Shown here one piece after another: positions 8,648-17,213 of a stretch of 64,000 nucleotides of DNA. This DNA is from DASSUW01 sp963730535. Lineage in GTDB: Bacteria; Actinomycetota; Thermoleophilia; Solirubrobacterales; Solirubrobacteraceae. Each line of letters opens with the position of its first letter. The first letter of the stretch is position 1. The notes under the pieces are model-generated. The model did no database searches. It was given only the letters and a program-made list of their open reading frames with translations, and was not told where the DNA came from. The position numbers and the translations under genes were made by a program. The DNA is taken from positions 186,001-250,000 of the forward strand of contig CAVSRU010000003.1 of assembly GCA_963730535.1 (NCBI GenBank), in the 5' to 3' direction.

Positions 8648-8857
8648 CGAACGTCAACGGCGCTGGGTAGGGAGAGCGGGGAGATTGGCCGCGGTAAGGG
8701 TGCATTTCGTCGACCTCACCGCGCCTCGGCGCGTCGCGTCGACGTTAGGCACCTATACGGTGCGTTTCGTCGACCTCACGCGTGCGCCCGTTGCCGAGGT
8801 CGACGTTATGCACCCGCGTCGGCTCCAGCCTCCCTACCCAGCCGCCGTTGACGTTCG
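8648..8857. repeat. Palindromic intergenic element 2 (type A arms)
   Basis: Left arm 8648-8675 and right arm 8829-8857 are inverted copies of the shared 28-bp sequence (ACGTCAACGGCG, then CTGGGTAGGGAG). The 153-bp core is two tandem hairpins with a 60-bp period. One arm word (GGTGCATTTCGTCGACCTCA, then GGTGCGTTTCGTCGACCTCA) occurs at 8699 and 8759. Each is followed by an inverted partner, GTCGACGTTAGGCACC (8739-8754) and GAGGTCGACGTTATGCACC (8796-8814). The core shares nothing with the cores of the other copies. The stop codon of the convergent HAD gene (8834-8836) lies inside the right arm, where the arm supplies the last residues of that protein. Confidence 0.86.
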
Positions 8858-9451
8858 CCGGCGCTCCAACAGCGCCGGCAGCCCGTCGAAGACCTCGTCG
8901 GCCTCGCACAGCTCCTCGGCCGCATGGGTGGTGGTGACCGCCCACACCGCCATGCCGGCCGCCCGGCCCGCCGCCACCCCCGCGGGGGCGTCCTCGATGA
9001 CCAGGCACTCGGACGGGTCGGCGCCGAGGGCGGCGGCGGCCGCCAGGTAGGGGTCCGGGAACGGCTTGCCGCGCGGCGTCATGTCCGACGTGATGAGCAC
9101 CGCGGGCGCCGGCAGGCCAGAGGCCTGCAGCCGGGCAGCGGCCAGCGGGGGGCTGCATGACGTGACGACGGCCAGCCGGCCCGCGGGCACCCCGCCGAGC
9201 AGCTCGGCCGCCCCCGGGAGCGCGTCGCCGCCCGTCGCGGCGTGGAGCGCGTCGATGCGCTCGATCTCCTCGTCGCTCAGCAGGTGCGGCGCGACCTGCT
9301 CGAGCACGCCGCGGGCCGGGACGCCGTGCATGGCGCGTACGACCGAGTCGGGGTCGACGCCCTGGTCGACCGCCCACTCGCGCCAGACGCGCTCGACGGC
9401 GTCGCCGGAGTCGACGAGCACGCCGTCGAGGTCGGAGAGCACGTACCTCAT
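8834..9451 (-). CDS. HAD-superfamily phosphatase
   Basis: 205 residues from the ATG at 9449-9451. Motif I is DLDGVLVDSG (nucleophile and acid Asp at about 8 and 10), motif II the VVTSCS threonine/serine, motif III the RGKPFPDPY lysine and motif IV VIEDAPAG. The helical cap after motif I makes it a subfamily-IA, beta-phosphoglucomutase-like enzyme, so a sugar phosphate is a likely substrate. It overlaps the MFS gene upstream by 4 bp and belongs to a DeoR-MFS-HAD operon. Its last residues (RTSTAAG) and TAG stop are encoded by the right arm of palindromic element 2, which implies the element replaced or extended the original C-terminus. Confidence 0.9.
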   Translation of the reverse strand: MRYVLSDLDGVLVDSGDAVERVWREWAVDQGVDPDSVVRAMHGVPARGVLEQVAPHLLSDEEIERIDALHAATGGDALPGAAELLGGVPAGRLAVVTSCSPPLAAARLQASGLPAPAVLITSDMTPRGKPFPDPYLAAAAALGADPSECLVIEDAPAGVAAGRAAGMAVWAVTTTHAAEELCEADEVFDGLPALLERRRTSTAAG

Positions 9452-10605
9452 CGCACCGGCGCCGGCTCGGCCATCGCCGGACCCACCTCGCCGCGGCCCA
9501 CGGCGTTCGCGGCCAGCGCCACGCCGGCGAGCCCGAGACAGAGGGTGCCGAGCGCCAGGGGAAGCGAGGTGGCGTCGGCCAGGAAGCCGAAGAACGGGGG
9601 GCCGGCGAGGAAGCCGATCGACCCCATCGTGCTGACCGCCGCGATGTTGGGCCCGGACTCCTTGCCGGGCGTGTGGCCCGCGGCGCTGAAGACGATCGGA
9701 ACGCCGTTGGCGACACCGACGCCGACGAGGAAGAACCCGGCGATCGCCACCGGGACCGACGCGGCGAGCAGCATCGCGGCGAGCGCCACGCCGGCCAGCG
9801 CGCTGCCCCAGCGCATGAGGGTCGCGGCGCCCAGCCGCCGGTTGAGCCAGTCGCCGATCAGGCGCGCGGACATCATCCCGGCCGAGAAGGCGGTGAAGGC
9901 GAGCGCGGCGACCGCCGTGGTGGTTCCGAGGTCGCGCGTCAGATAGAGGCCGCCCCAGTCGGCCATGGCGCCCTCGGTGACCATGATGATCAGGCACAGC
10001 GCCGCGAGCAGGACGACCGCGCGGGACGGCCACACGAAGCCGGCGGCGGCCTCCTCGGTCTGGGAGCCCTCCCCGAGTCGGCGCAGGCTGAAGGCGAGCA
10101 GCAGGGCGAGCAGGCCGGCGGCGAGCGCCGTCTCCAGGCGGGGGTCGAGGCCCGCGGCGCCGCCGAGGGCCACGAGCCCGGCGCCCGCCACGCCGCCGAG
10201 GCTCCAGCCCGCGTGCAGCGAGGACATCACCGGCCGGCGCAGGACGCGCTCGACCGCCACGCCATGGGCGTTCATCGACACGTCCATCGCGCCGCTGCCG
10301 GCGCCGAGCGCGATCAGCGCCAACGGCAGCAGCCACGGCTCGGGGGCGAGGATCGGGAGCACGAGCGCCGCCGTGCAGAACGGGGCGGTGAGGCGCGTCG
10401 CCCGCACGCTGCCGAGGCGCACGATCGCCTGGCCCATGATCGGAACCGCGACGATGACGCCGATCGACATCGTGAGCAGCACGAGCCCCAGCGTGCTCTT
10501 GGAGAAGTCGAAGCGATCGCTGACCCACGGGATCTGGGCGACCCAGGTGCCGACGACCGCGCCGTTGACGACGAAGACGGCGAAGGTGGCGGCGCGCGGC
10601 GTCAC
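9448..10605 (-). CDS. MFS transporter, YbjJ-like
   Basis: 385 residues with about twelve hydrophobic segments. The GTG start at 10603-10605 overlaps the DeoR stop by 4 bp. Recognisable stretches are VNGAVVGTWVAQIPWV in helix 1, SMNAHGVAVE after helix 4, LHAGWSLGGVAGAG, and MADWGGLYL at the start of the second half. They match the YbjJ-type MFS group, which in enteric bacteria also neighbours a HAD phosphatase. A sugar or sugar-derivative substrate is suggested by the DeoR regulator and the sugar-phosphatase-like HAD partner, but that is inference. Start and stop overlaps imply translational coupling through the three-gene operon. Confidence 0.86.
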   Translation of the reverse strand: MTPRAATFAVFVVNGAVVGTWVAQIPWVSDRFDFSKSTLGLVLLTMSIGVIVAVPIMGQAIVRLGSVRATRLTAPFCTAALVLPILAPEPWLLPLALIALGAGSGAMDVSMNAHGVAVERVLRRPVMSSLHAGWSLGGVAGAGLVALGGAAGLDPRLETALAAGLLALLLAFSLRRLGEGSQTEEAAAGFVWPSRAVVLLAALCLIIMVTEGAMADWGGLYLTRDLGTTTAVAALAFTAFSAGMMSARLIGDWLNRRLGAATLMRWGSALAGVALAAMLLAASVPVAIAGFFLVGVGVANGVPIVFSAAGHTPGKESGPNIAAVSTMGSIGFLAGPPFFGFLADATSLPLALGTLCLGLAGVALAANAVGRGEVGPAMAEPAPVR

Positions 10606-11345
10606 GCGTGCACCACGCTGAGGCCGCCGACGGCGTACTCGGAGGCGTCCTCGGCGTCGGTCACCAGGTGGGTGACGTCGGCGAGCGGGGCGACGAGCCA
10701 CGGGCTGGCGGTGCCGAGCTTGTCGGCCGTGGCGAGCGCGATGACCTCGGCCGACGCCGCGACCATGGCGCGCTTCACGTGCGCCTCGTCGTGGTCGAGC
10801 GTGGTGAGGCCCAGCTCCGGGTGGATGCTGCAGATGCCGAGCACGCACGCGTCGGCGTGCACCTGGCGCAGCGCGTCGACGGTGGCGGAGCCGACCGTCA
10901 CCTGCTCGCGCTTGAGCAGCCGGCCGCCGATCAGCACCACCTCGGCGCGCGGGTGGGCGGCGAGCGCGACGGCAACCGGAGGCGAGTTGGTCAGCACCGT
11001 GCAGTCACGGTCCGGCGGCAGGCGCCGGGCGAGCTCGAGCGCGGTCGTCCCGCCGTCGAGCACGATCACGCTCGCGCCCTCGAGGAGCGGGAGCGTCGCC
11101 TCGGCGAGGTGCGCCTTGGCCTCCGGCGACACCTCCAGGCGCTGGGCGAACCCCGCGACGCCCGGGGCCGGCGGCAACGCGCCGCCGTGCACGCGCTGGA
11201 CGAGCCCGCCCGCGGCGAGCTCGCGCAGGTCGCGGCGTACCGTGTCCTCGGACACGCCGAGCGCCTCGACCAGCTCCGAGGCGACGACCTTCCCGTCGCG
11301 CTCGAGGCGGCCGAGGATGGTCTGGCGGCGTTCTGCGGTCAGCAT
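10602..11345 (-). CDS. DeoR/GlpR-family transcriptional regulator
   Basis: 247 residues. The N-terminal DeoR helix-turn-helix reads AERRQTILGRLERDGKVVAS, with VSEDTVRRDLRELAAGGLV as the recognition region ending near residue 50. The DeoR effector domain follows, with LDGGTTALELARRL and IGGRLLKREQVTVG, the phospho-sugar-binding fold of the ribose-5-phosphate isomerase type. These proteins usually repress sugar catabolic operons until a sugar phosphate binds. It is the first gene of the DeoR-MFS-HAD operon, so autoregulation is likely. The 30-bp gap to the desaturase stop upstream leaves little room for a strong separate promoter. Confidence 0.92.
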   Translation of the reverse strand: MLTAERRQTILGRLERDGKVVASELVEALGVSEDTVRRDLRELAAGGLVQRVHGGALPPAPGVAGFAQRLEVSPEAKAHLAEATLPLLEGASVIVLDGGTTALELARRLPPDRDCTVLTNSPPVAVALAAHPRAEVVLIGGRLLKREQVTVGSATVDALRQVHADACVLGICSIHPELGLTTLDHDEAHVKRAMVAASAEVIALATADKLGTASPWLVAPLADVTHLVTDAEDASEYAVGGLSVVHA

Positions 11346-11375
11346 CCGTGCGGGTTATAGCACGGACTTGCGGGT

Positions 11376-12263
11376 TTATGCCGGTTTGGCGAGCTTCGAC
11401 TGCTGGCGCTCGGGCGAGATCTGCACCACGTTCCACGCCAGCCGCAGCCGCTGCATGGCGCCGATCAGCCATGCCGTGGGGTCGACCTCCCACCACCGCA
11501 GCCCGTGCTGCGCCGAGCGCGGGAACGCGTGGTGGTTGTGGTGCCAGCTCTCGCCGAAGGAGAGCAGTGACAGCCAGAAGACGTTGGTCGAGCGGTCCTC
11601 GACGTCGAACCGGCGGGTGCCGAAGAAGTGGCAGACCGAGTTGATCGACCAGGTGACGTGGTGGAGCGCGAAGATCCGCACCGGCCCGCCCCACAGCGCC
11701 GCCGTCAGCGCGCCCGCGAGCGTGCCGTCGATCAGGTAGCCGAGGCCGAACGGGAGCGCGAGGCCGGCGAGCACCCAGAGGACGAAGCCGCGGTGGATGA
11801 ACTGCATGCCGCGGTCCTCGTAGAGGTCGCGCGCGTAGCGGGCGTGCTCGGCCTGGCCGGCGCGGTCGAACAGCCAGCCCATGTGGGCGTACCACAGGCC
11901 GGCGATCGCGCCCTTCACCCCGCCGCCGTGCCCGTGCGGCGAGTGCGGGTCGCCGTCCTGGTCGGTGTGGGCGTGATGCTTGCGGTGGTCGGCCACCCAC
12001 GACATCACCGGTCCCTGGACGGCGACCGAACCGAGGACGGCGAGGGTGTACTCGACCGGCTTGTGGGTCTGGAATGACCGATGCGTGAGCAGGCGGTGGA
12101 AGCCGAGCGTCACGCCGTAGCCGCTGACCACGTACATGATCGCCATGATCGCGAGGTCGCTCCAGTCCACCAGCGTGTTCCACAGGAGGACGACGGCGAC
12201 GACGAAGCCCAGGAACGGGAGCACGACCCCGCCCAGGTTTAACCAGCGGTGCATGGCAGACAT
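11376..12263 (-). CDS. Membrane fatty acid (acyl-CoA delta-9 type) desaturase
   Basis: 295 residues. The three histidine boxes of di-iron desaturases are present: HRLLTH near 53, HRKHHAH near 90 and HHNHH near 240. Four hydrophobic segments surround them. ALHHVTWSINSVCHFFG and SFGESWHHNHH are typical of acyl-CoA desaturases that put a cis double bond into saturated acyl chains, adjusting membrane fluidity. The ATG at 12261-12263 was chosen; 12254 and 12299 are in-frame alternatives. It is divergent from the PucR-like regulator with an 84-bp gap. Confidence 0.92.
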   Translation of the reverse strand: MSAMHRWLNLGGVVLPFLGFVVAVVLLWNTLVDWSDLAIMAIMYVVSGYGVTLGFHRLLTHRSFQTHKPVEYTLAVLGSVAVQGPVMSWVADHRKHHAHTDQDGDPHSPHGHGGGVKGAIAGLWYAHMGWLFDRAGQAEHARYARDLYEDRGMQFIHRGFVLWVLAGLALPFGLGYLIDGTLAGALTAALWGGPVRIFALHHVTWSINSVCHFFGTRRFDVEDRSTNVFWLSLLSFGESWHHNHHAFPRSAQHGLRWWEVDPTAWLIGAMQRLRLAWNVVQISPERQQSKLAKPA

Positions 12264-12347
12264 GCCTTGAGTCCTACCCGCAGCCAGGCGCGGATTCATG
12301 GCGCCAGAGCACTGTTCGCGCGGACGTGTGCTGTAGCCTCGTGACAA

Positions 12348-13635
12348 ATGGCGACGCCAGCCGCCCGCACGACGTTCGCGGCCGTGCCGCCGGAGGCCGC
12401 CGACGTGCTGCGCCCTGCGCTCCCCGGCCTCGCCGACGAGATGATCGCGGCGATCTCGGCCGAGGTCCCGGACTACGCGCGGGCCATGGAGGGCACCTTC
12501 GGGCAGCTCGTGCGGATGGGCGTGGAGGTGGCGCTCAACCGCTTCATGGACATGGTCGCCGACCCGCGCTCGGACGCGACGCGGGCGCGGGACACGTACG
12601 TGAACCTCGGGCGCGGCGAGTTCCACTCCGGCCGCAGCCTCGACGCGCTGCTGGCCGCCTACCGGGTCGGCGCCCGGCTGGCCTGGCGGCGCTTCGTCGA
12701 GGCCGGTACGGCCGCGGGCCTGCCGCCCGAGGCCCTGTACTCGCTCGGCGAGGCGATCTTCGCGTACATCGACGAGATCTCCGCCGAGTCGGCCGACGGC
12801 TACGCGGAGGAGCAGTCCGCCGCGGCGGGAGAGAGCCAGCGGCGCCGGCGCCGCCTGGTGCGCCTGCTCGCCCAGCACCCGCCGGCCTCGGAGGAGGCGG
12901 TCCGCACGGCGGCCCAGGCGGCGGCCTGGCCGCTCCCGCGCCGGGTCGCCGCGCTCGTGTGCGCGGAGGCGGAGACCGCCGCGGGGGCCGACGCGCCCGG
13001 CGAGCCGCCCGGCGGCCCGCGCGGCGAGGCGGTCCCCGGCGAGGAGATCGTCGAGGCCGCCGGCGTCAGGCTCGCGCGGCGGCTCGGCGGAGCCGCGATC
13101 GGAGGCGCCGCCGGCGGCCTCGCCTGCGTCTGGCTGCCCGACCCCGACGCCCCCGGCCGCCGCCGCCAGCTCACGACGCAGATCGAGGCCCTGGAGCCGT
13201 CGTCCGGCGATGAGCGGCGCCGCCCCGGTCGCGCTGGGGCCGACGGTCCCGTGGCCGCGGGCCGCCGAGAGCCTGCGGCGGGCGGCGGCCGCGTACCGGC
13301 TCGCGGCCGCGGGGGGCGCGCCTGGGGGGCTCGTGGTCGCCGAGGACCACCTCGCGACGCTGCTGCTCGCGGCCGACCGCGGGCTGGCGGCCGACCTCGC
13401 GGCCTCGCGGCTGGCCCCCCTGGAGGCGCTCGCCGACGGCCCGCGGGCGCGCCTGACCGACACGCTGCGGGCGTGGCTGGACCGGCCCGGCCAGGTGCAG
13501 GCGGTAGCCGCCGAACTCGGCGTGCACCCGCAGACCGTCCGGTACCGCGTCCGCCAGCTGCGCGAGCTGTTCGGGGCGCGGCTCGAGGACCCCGAGGCGC
13601 GGTTCGAGCTCGCTCTGGCCCTTCGAGTGGGGTAG
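12348..13635 (+). pseudogene. PucR-family transcriptional regulator, frameshifted
   Basis: The first 285 or so residues, from the ATG at 12348, read as a helical N-terminal sensor (VPDYARAMEGTFGQLVRMGV, FHSGRSLDALLAAYRVGARL) followed by a GGDEF-like region rich in Ala/Arg. The remainder lies in the next frame from about 13210. It carries LGPTVPWPRAAESLRRA, a leucine-rich segment and a C-terminal PucR helix-turn-helix (VAAELGVHPQTVRYRVRQLR). Together they make one normal regulator of about 428 residues, with one surplus base (or two missing) somewhere at 13190-13245 in very GC-rich sequence. A sequencing error is as likely as a genuine lesion. The target is unknown; rmlD starts 32 bp downstream. 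Confidence 0.75.
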
Positions 13636-13667
13636 GTCGGCACCGGCTTGCGCTATCCATTGCGTTC

Positions 13668-14513
13668 ATGCGCCTCCTTGTGACGGGCGCCGCGGGCATG
13701 CTCGGCCGCGACGTGGTGGCAGCTGCGAACGACGCCGGCCACGAGGTCGTGGCCCTCGCCCGGGCGGACCTCGACATCACCGACGCGGCTGCCGTGCGGT
13801 CGGCGGTGCTCGACGCCCGGCCCGACGCCGTGATCAACTGCGCGGCCTGGACCGACGTCGACGGCGCCGAAGCCGACGAGCCGGCCGCCACCGTCGTGAA
13901 CGGCGACGGCGCTGGCCAGGTGGCCGCCGCCGCGGCCGAGGCCGGCGCCCTGCTCGTACACGTCTCCAGCGACTACGTCTTCGACGGCGACGCCGCCGAG
14001 CCGTACCCCGAGGACGCCCCGACCGGGCCCCGCTCCGCGTACGGCCGCTCGAAGCTGGCCGGCGAGCACGCCGTCGCGGCCGCCGGCGGCCGCAGCGCGA
14101 TCGTGCGCTCGTCGTGGCTGTTCGGCCCCCACGGCCGCAACTTCGTGGACACGATGCGGCGCGTCGGCGCCGAGCGCGACGAGGTCGCCGTCGTGGACGA
14201 CCAGATCGGCTGCCCGACCTACACCGGGCACCTCGCGCCGGCGCTCGTCACGATCGCCGAGCGCGGCCCGACCGGCGTCCTGCACGTCGCCGGCGACGGC
14301 CGCTGCTCCTGGTTCGACCTGGCGGTCGCGACGTTCGCGGAGGCCGGCATCGAGTGCCGGGTGCGCCCGCAGGGGACCGCCGAGCTCGGTCGCCCCGCGC
14401 CCCGTCCCGCCTTTTCGGCGCTCGCCTCCACCCGGAGCGACGCCCCTGTCCTGCCCGACTGGCGCGAGGGACTGCGCGCCCATCTCGCCCGCGTGGAGGT
14501 CACGACCGTATGA
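13668..14513 (+). CDS. rmlD: dTDP-4-dehydrorhamnose reductase
   Basis: 281 residues. The dinucleotide-binding GAAGMLG lies at 7-13, followed by DLDITD, VINCAAWTDVD, VSSDYVFDG and the catalytic YGRSK (Tyr/Lys), all diagnostic of RmlD. It reduces dTDP-4-keto-L-rhamnose to dTDP-L-rhamnose with NAD(P)H, the last step of the pathway, in the cytoplasm. It overlaps rmlB by 4 bp (ATGA), so the two are translationally coupled. RmlA is upstream on the same strand. RmlC (the 3,5-epimerase) is not in this window. Confidence 0.94.
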   Translation: MRLLVTGAAGMLGRDVVAAANDAGHEVVALARADLDITDAAAVRSAVLDARPDAVINCAAWTDVDGAEADEPAATVVNGDGAGQVAAAAAEAGALLVHVSSDYVFDGDAAEPYPEDAPTGPRSAYGRSKLAGEHAVAAAGGRSAIVRSSWLFGPHGRNFVDTMRRVGAERDEVAVVDDQIGCPTYTGHLAPALVTIAERGPTGVLHVAGDGRCSWFDLAVATFAEAGIECRVRPQGTAELGRPAPRPAFSALASTRSDAPVLPDWREGLRAHLARVEVTTV

Positions 14514-15502
14514 GACTGCTCGTCTGCGGCGGAGCCGGCTTCATCGGCTCCAACTTCGTCCGCATCCGCCTCGCCGACCACGGCGACGAGGTCACGGTGC
14601 TCGACAAGCTGACCTATGCGGGCCGCCGCGAGAACCTCGAGGGGCTCGACGTGCGGCTCGTCGTGGGCGGGATCGAGGACCCGGCGGCGGTGGTCGAGGC
14701 GATCGAGGGCGCGGACGCGATCGTCAACTTCGCGGCCGAGACCCACGTGGACCGCTCGATCGCCGAGCCCGACGCGTTCGTCACCACCCACGCGCTCGGC
14801 ACCTACACGCTGCTCGAGGCGGCCCGCGAGCGCGGCCTGCGCTACGTGCAGGTCTCCACCGACGAGGTGTACGGCTCGATCGAGGAGGGCTCGTTCAGCG
14901 AGGAGTCGCCGCTCCAGCCCTCGTCCCCGTACTCGGCCACCAAGGCGGGCGCCGACCTGCTCGTCGCCTCCTACCGCCACACGTTCGGGCTCGAGGCGCT
15001 GATCTGCCGCGGCTCGAACAACTACGGCCCGTACCAGTACCCCGAGAAGCTGATCCCGCTGATGGTCCTCAACGCGCTGCACGGCGATTCGCTGCCGGTC
15101 TACGGCGACGGCATGCAGGTGCGCAACTGGATCTACGTCGAGGACTTCGCGCGCGGGATCGGGACCGTGCTCGAGCGCGGGGAGCCGGGCGAGGTCTACA
15201 ACGTCGGCGGTCCCGACGAGGCCCCGAACCTCGAGGTCGTCAAGCGGATCATCGAGTACACGGGCGCCGACGAGTCGCTGATCGAGTACGTCACCGACCG
15301 GCCGGGCCACGACCGCCGCTACTCGCTCGGCTCCGAGAAGGCGCGCGCCCTCGGGTGGGAGGCGCAGGTGCGCTTCGCCGACGGGCTCGAGCGCACGGTC
15401 GCCTGGTACCGCGACAACCGGCCCTGGTGGGAGCCGATCCGCTCCGGCGACTACCGCGCGTACTACGAGCGTCAGTACGGGCGCGCGCTCAGCGGGAGCT
15501 GA
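14510..15502 (+). CDS. rmlB: dTDP-glucose 4,6-dehydratase
   Basis: 330 residues. The N-terminal GGAGFIGSNF binds NAD. NFAAETHVDRSI, STDEVYG (with the Thr-Asp-Glu of the dehydratase active site), YSATKAG (catalytic Tyr/Lys) and RGSNNYGPYQYPEKLIP are the classical RmlB motifs. The enzyme converts dTDP-glucose to dTDP-4-keto-6-deoxyglucose, which feeds rhamnose and other deoxysugars for the cell surface. It follows rmlD with a 4-bp overlap. Its last 14 bp overlap the convergent small lipoprotein gene. Confidence 0.95.
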   Translation: MRLLVCGGAGFIGSNFVRIRLADHGDEVTVLDKLTYAGRRENLEGLDVRLVVGGIEDPAAVVEAIEGADAIVNFAAETHVDRSIAEPDAFVTTHALGTYTLLEAARERGLRYVQVSTDEVYGSIEEGSFSEESPLQPSSPYSATKAGADLLVASYRHTFGLEALICRGSNNYGPYQYPEKLIPLMVLNALHGDSLPVYGDGMQVRNWIYVEDFARGIGTVLERGEPGEVYNVGGPDEAPNLEVVKRIIEYTGADESLIEYVTDRPGHDRRYSLGSEKARALGWEAQVRFADGLERTVAWYRDNRPWWEPIRSGDYRAYYERQYGRALSGS

Positions 15503-15899
15503 GCGACGTCGCGCGCCACTCGCCGCGCTCCTGCTTGAACTGCATCGTCTCGGTCGGCCCGTCATCGCCGCGCCGGACCTGCGCGGTGGCCGATGACCCG
15601 TTGACGTCGACCTTCAGCACCTCGAGATCGAAGTCGTCCGCGTCGTCGATCGCCTTGCGCATCTCCTCCGGGCAGTCGGCGCCCGCCGCCTCGAGCTCGT
15701 CGACGAGGCTGGCGGCGAGGATGTCCGCGCAGATGTTCTCCGGCTCGCGGCCGCGGCCGGCGTCCTCGAGGTCCTCGACCTTCTGGGCGACCGCACGCTC
15801 CTCGCCCTGGAACGTGTCGACGGACGCCTGCTGGGACTGGGCGCCGCAGCCGGCGAACGCGAGCAGCGAGGCGACGGTGAGGAGGACTGCGGCCTTCAT
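15489..15899 (-). CDS. Small predicted lipoprotein of unknown function
   Basis: 136 residues. A short signal peptide ends in the lipobox LAFAGC (Cys18), so the protein should be lipidated and anchored to the outer face of the cytoplasmic membrane. The mature part is acidic (VDTFQGEERAVAQKVEDLED), with two further cysteines (ICADI, ADCPEE). The C-terminal half resembles a DUF4878/nuclear-transport-factor-like strand pattern (VNGSSATAQVRRGDDGPTETMQF), but that resemblance is weak. It overlaps rmlB by 14 bp at the 3' end and starts 25 bp from the divergent TetR gene. Confidence 0.75.
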   Translation of the reverse strand: MKAAVLLTVASLLAFAGCGAQSQQASVDTFQGEERAVAQKVEDLEDAGRGREPENICADILAASLVDELEAAGADCPEEMRKAIDDADDFDLEVLKVDVNGSSATAQVRRGDDGPTETMQFKQERGEWRATSLSSR

Positions 15900-15924
15900 C
15901 GCGAAGTGATCCTAGTATCGGCCC

Positions 15925-16569
15925 GTGCAGGAACGTCCGACTGTGCCGCGGGGACGCCACGCCCCGCCCCTCGAGGTGCGGCAGATCCGCCAGCGAGGGC
16001 GGCTGTTCGCCGCCGCCTCGGCGGTGTTCGCCCGGATGGGCTACGCGGACGCCACGGCCGAGGCGATCGCGCGCGAGGCCGGCATGTCGAAGGCGACGTT
16101 CTACGAGCACTTCGCCAACAAGGAGGACTGCATCATCGCGCTCTTCGACGTGGGGACGCAGGACGTCCTCAACGTCATGCGCGAGGCGGCCGACGAGACG
16201 CCGGTCGACGACCCGCGTGCGCGCGTGCGGGTCACGCTCGGCGCGTTCCTCGGCACGCTGGCCGAGTTCCCCGACGACTCGCAGACGCTGCTCGTGGAGA
16301 TCGTCGGCGCGGGCCCGCGAGCGATGGAGCATCGGGACCGGGCGCTCGAGGCGGTCGCCCAGTACCTCATCGAGCTGAACCGGCAGGACGCGGAGCGCGG
16401 CGCGACGCCGCTGCTGGCCTCGCCGCACGACGCGTACGCGATCACCGGCGCGGTGGTCGAGCTGGCCTCGCGCCAGATCCGCACCGGCGTGCCGGGGGAC
16501 ATCCGTGACCTCGAGCCCGTCATCGAGCGGCTGATCCTCGGGCTGCTCGGGGCCGACTCGCGGCCGTGA
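15925..16569 (+). CDS. TetR/AcrR-family transcriptional regulator
   Basis: 214 residues from the GTG at 15925. The N-terminal helix-turn-helix covers about residues 25-70 (AASAVFARMGYADATAEAIA, then AGMSKATFYEHFANKEDCI), a textbook TetR DNA-binding domain. The C-terminal ligand domain is all-helical and not assignable to a ligand class. Its stop overlaps the start of the uracil-DNA glycosylase gene by 4 bp, and the MFS gene follows with the same type of overlap. It may therefore control itself and a downstream exporter, the glycosylase being a passenger. An operator would have to lie in the short gap upstream of 15925. Confidence 0.9.
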   Translation: MQERPTVPRGRHAPPLEVRQIRQRGRLFAAASAVFARMGYADATAEAIAREAGMSKATFYEHFANKEDCIIALFDVGTQDVLNVMREAADETPVDDPRARVRVTLGAFLGTLAEFPDDSQTLLVEIVGAGPRAMEHRDRALEAVAQYLIELNRQDAERGATPLLASPHDAYAITGAVVELASRQIRTGVPGDIRDLEPVIERLILGLLGADSRP

Positions 16570-17213
16570 GCGCGCTCGCGGCGCTCGAGCGCGAGATCGT
16601 CGAGTGCCGCCGCTGCCCGCGGCTGGTCGCGTGGCGGGAGCAGGTGGCTCGCGAGAAGCGCGCCGCCTTCCGCGACTGGGACTACTGGGGGCGGCCGATC
16701 GCCGGCTTCGGCGACCCGGCGGCGCGGGTCGTCCTGCTCGGGCTCGCTCCGGCCGCCCACGGCGCCAACCGCACGGGCCGCGTCTTCACGGGCGACCGCT
16801 CGGGCGACTTCCTGTTCGCCGCGCTGCACCGCGCCGGCTTCGCCAACCAGCCGACTGCGACCCACCGCGGCGACGGCCTCGAGCTGCGCGACTGCTTCAT
16901 CACCGCGGCCGTCCGCTGCGCCCCGCCGGCCAACAAGCCGCTCCCGTCGGAGCGGGACAACTGCGCCGACTGGCTCGAGCGCGAGCTGGCGCTGCTCGAG
17001 CACGCCCGGGTCGTCGTCTGCCTCGGCGCCTTCGCGTGGGCGATCGCCGCTCCGCGCCCGCTCCCGCGGTTCGGCCACGGAGCCGAGGCGCGCAACGGAC
17101 GCTTCGCGCTGCTGGGCTCCTTCCACCCCAGCCAGCAGAACACGTTCACCGGCAAGCTGACGCCCGACATGATGGACGGGGTGCTGACCCGCGCGCGCGA
17201 GCTGGCGTCGTGA
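16566..17213 (+). CDS. Family-5 uracil-DNA glycosylase (UDGb)
   Basis: 215 residues, the usual size. CRRCPRLV near residue 14 supplies two of the four iron-sulfur-cluster cysteines, and AVRCAPP and VCLGAF contribute the others. Motif A is GLAPAAHGANRTGRVFTGD, where family-5 enzymes lack the catalytic Asp of families 1 and 4. Motif B is the histidine of SFHPSQQNTF. These enzymes excise uracil and several other deaminated bases from double-stranded DNA, valuable in a GC-rich genome where cytosine deamination is frequent. The GTG start overlaps the TetR stop (GTGA), and its stop overlaps the MFS start in the same way. Confidence 0.92.
   Translation: MSALAALEREIVECRRCPRLVAWREQVAREKRAAFRDWDYWGRPIAGFGDPAARVVLLGLAPAAHGANRTGRVFTGDRSGDFLFAALHRAGFANQPTATHRGDGLELRDCFITAAVRCAPPANKPLPSERDNCADWLERELALLEHARVVVCLGAFAWAIAAPRPLPRFGHGAEARNGRFALLGSFHPSQQNTFTGKLTPDMMDGVLTRARELAS

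Noticed and set aside
8699..8814. Repeated units that could suggest a CRISPR array
   Set aside because: Only two units, self-complementary with inverted partners, no regular unique spacers and no cas genes in the window.
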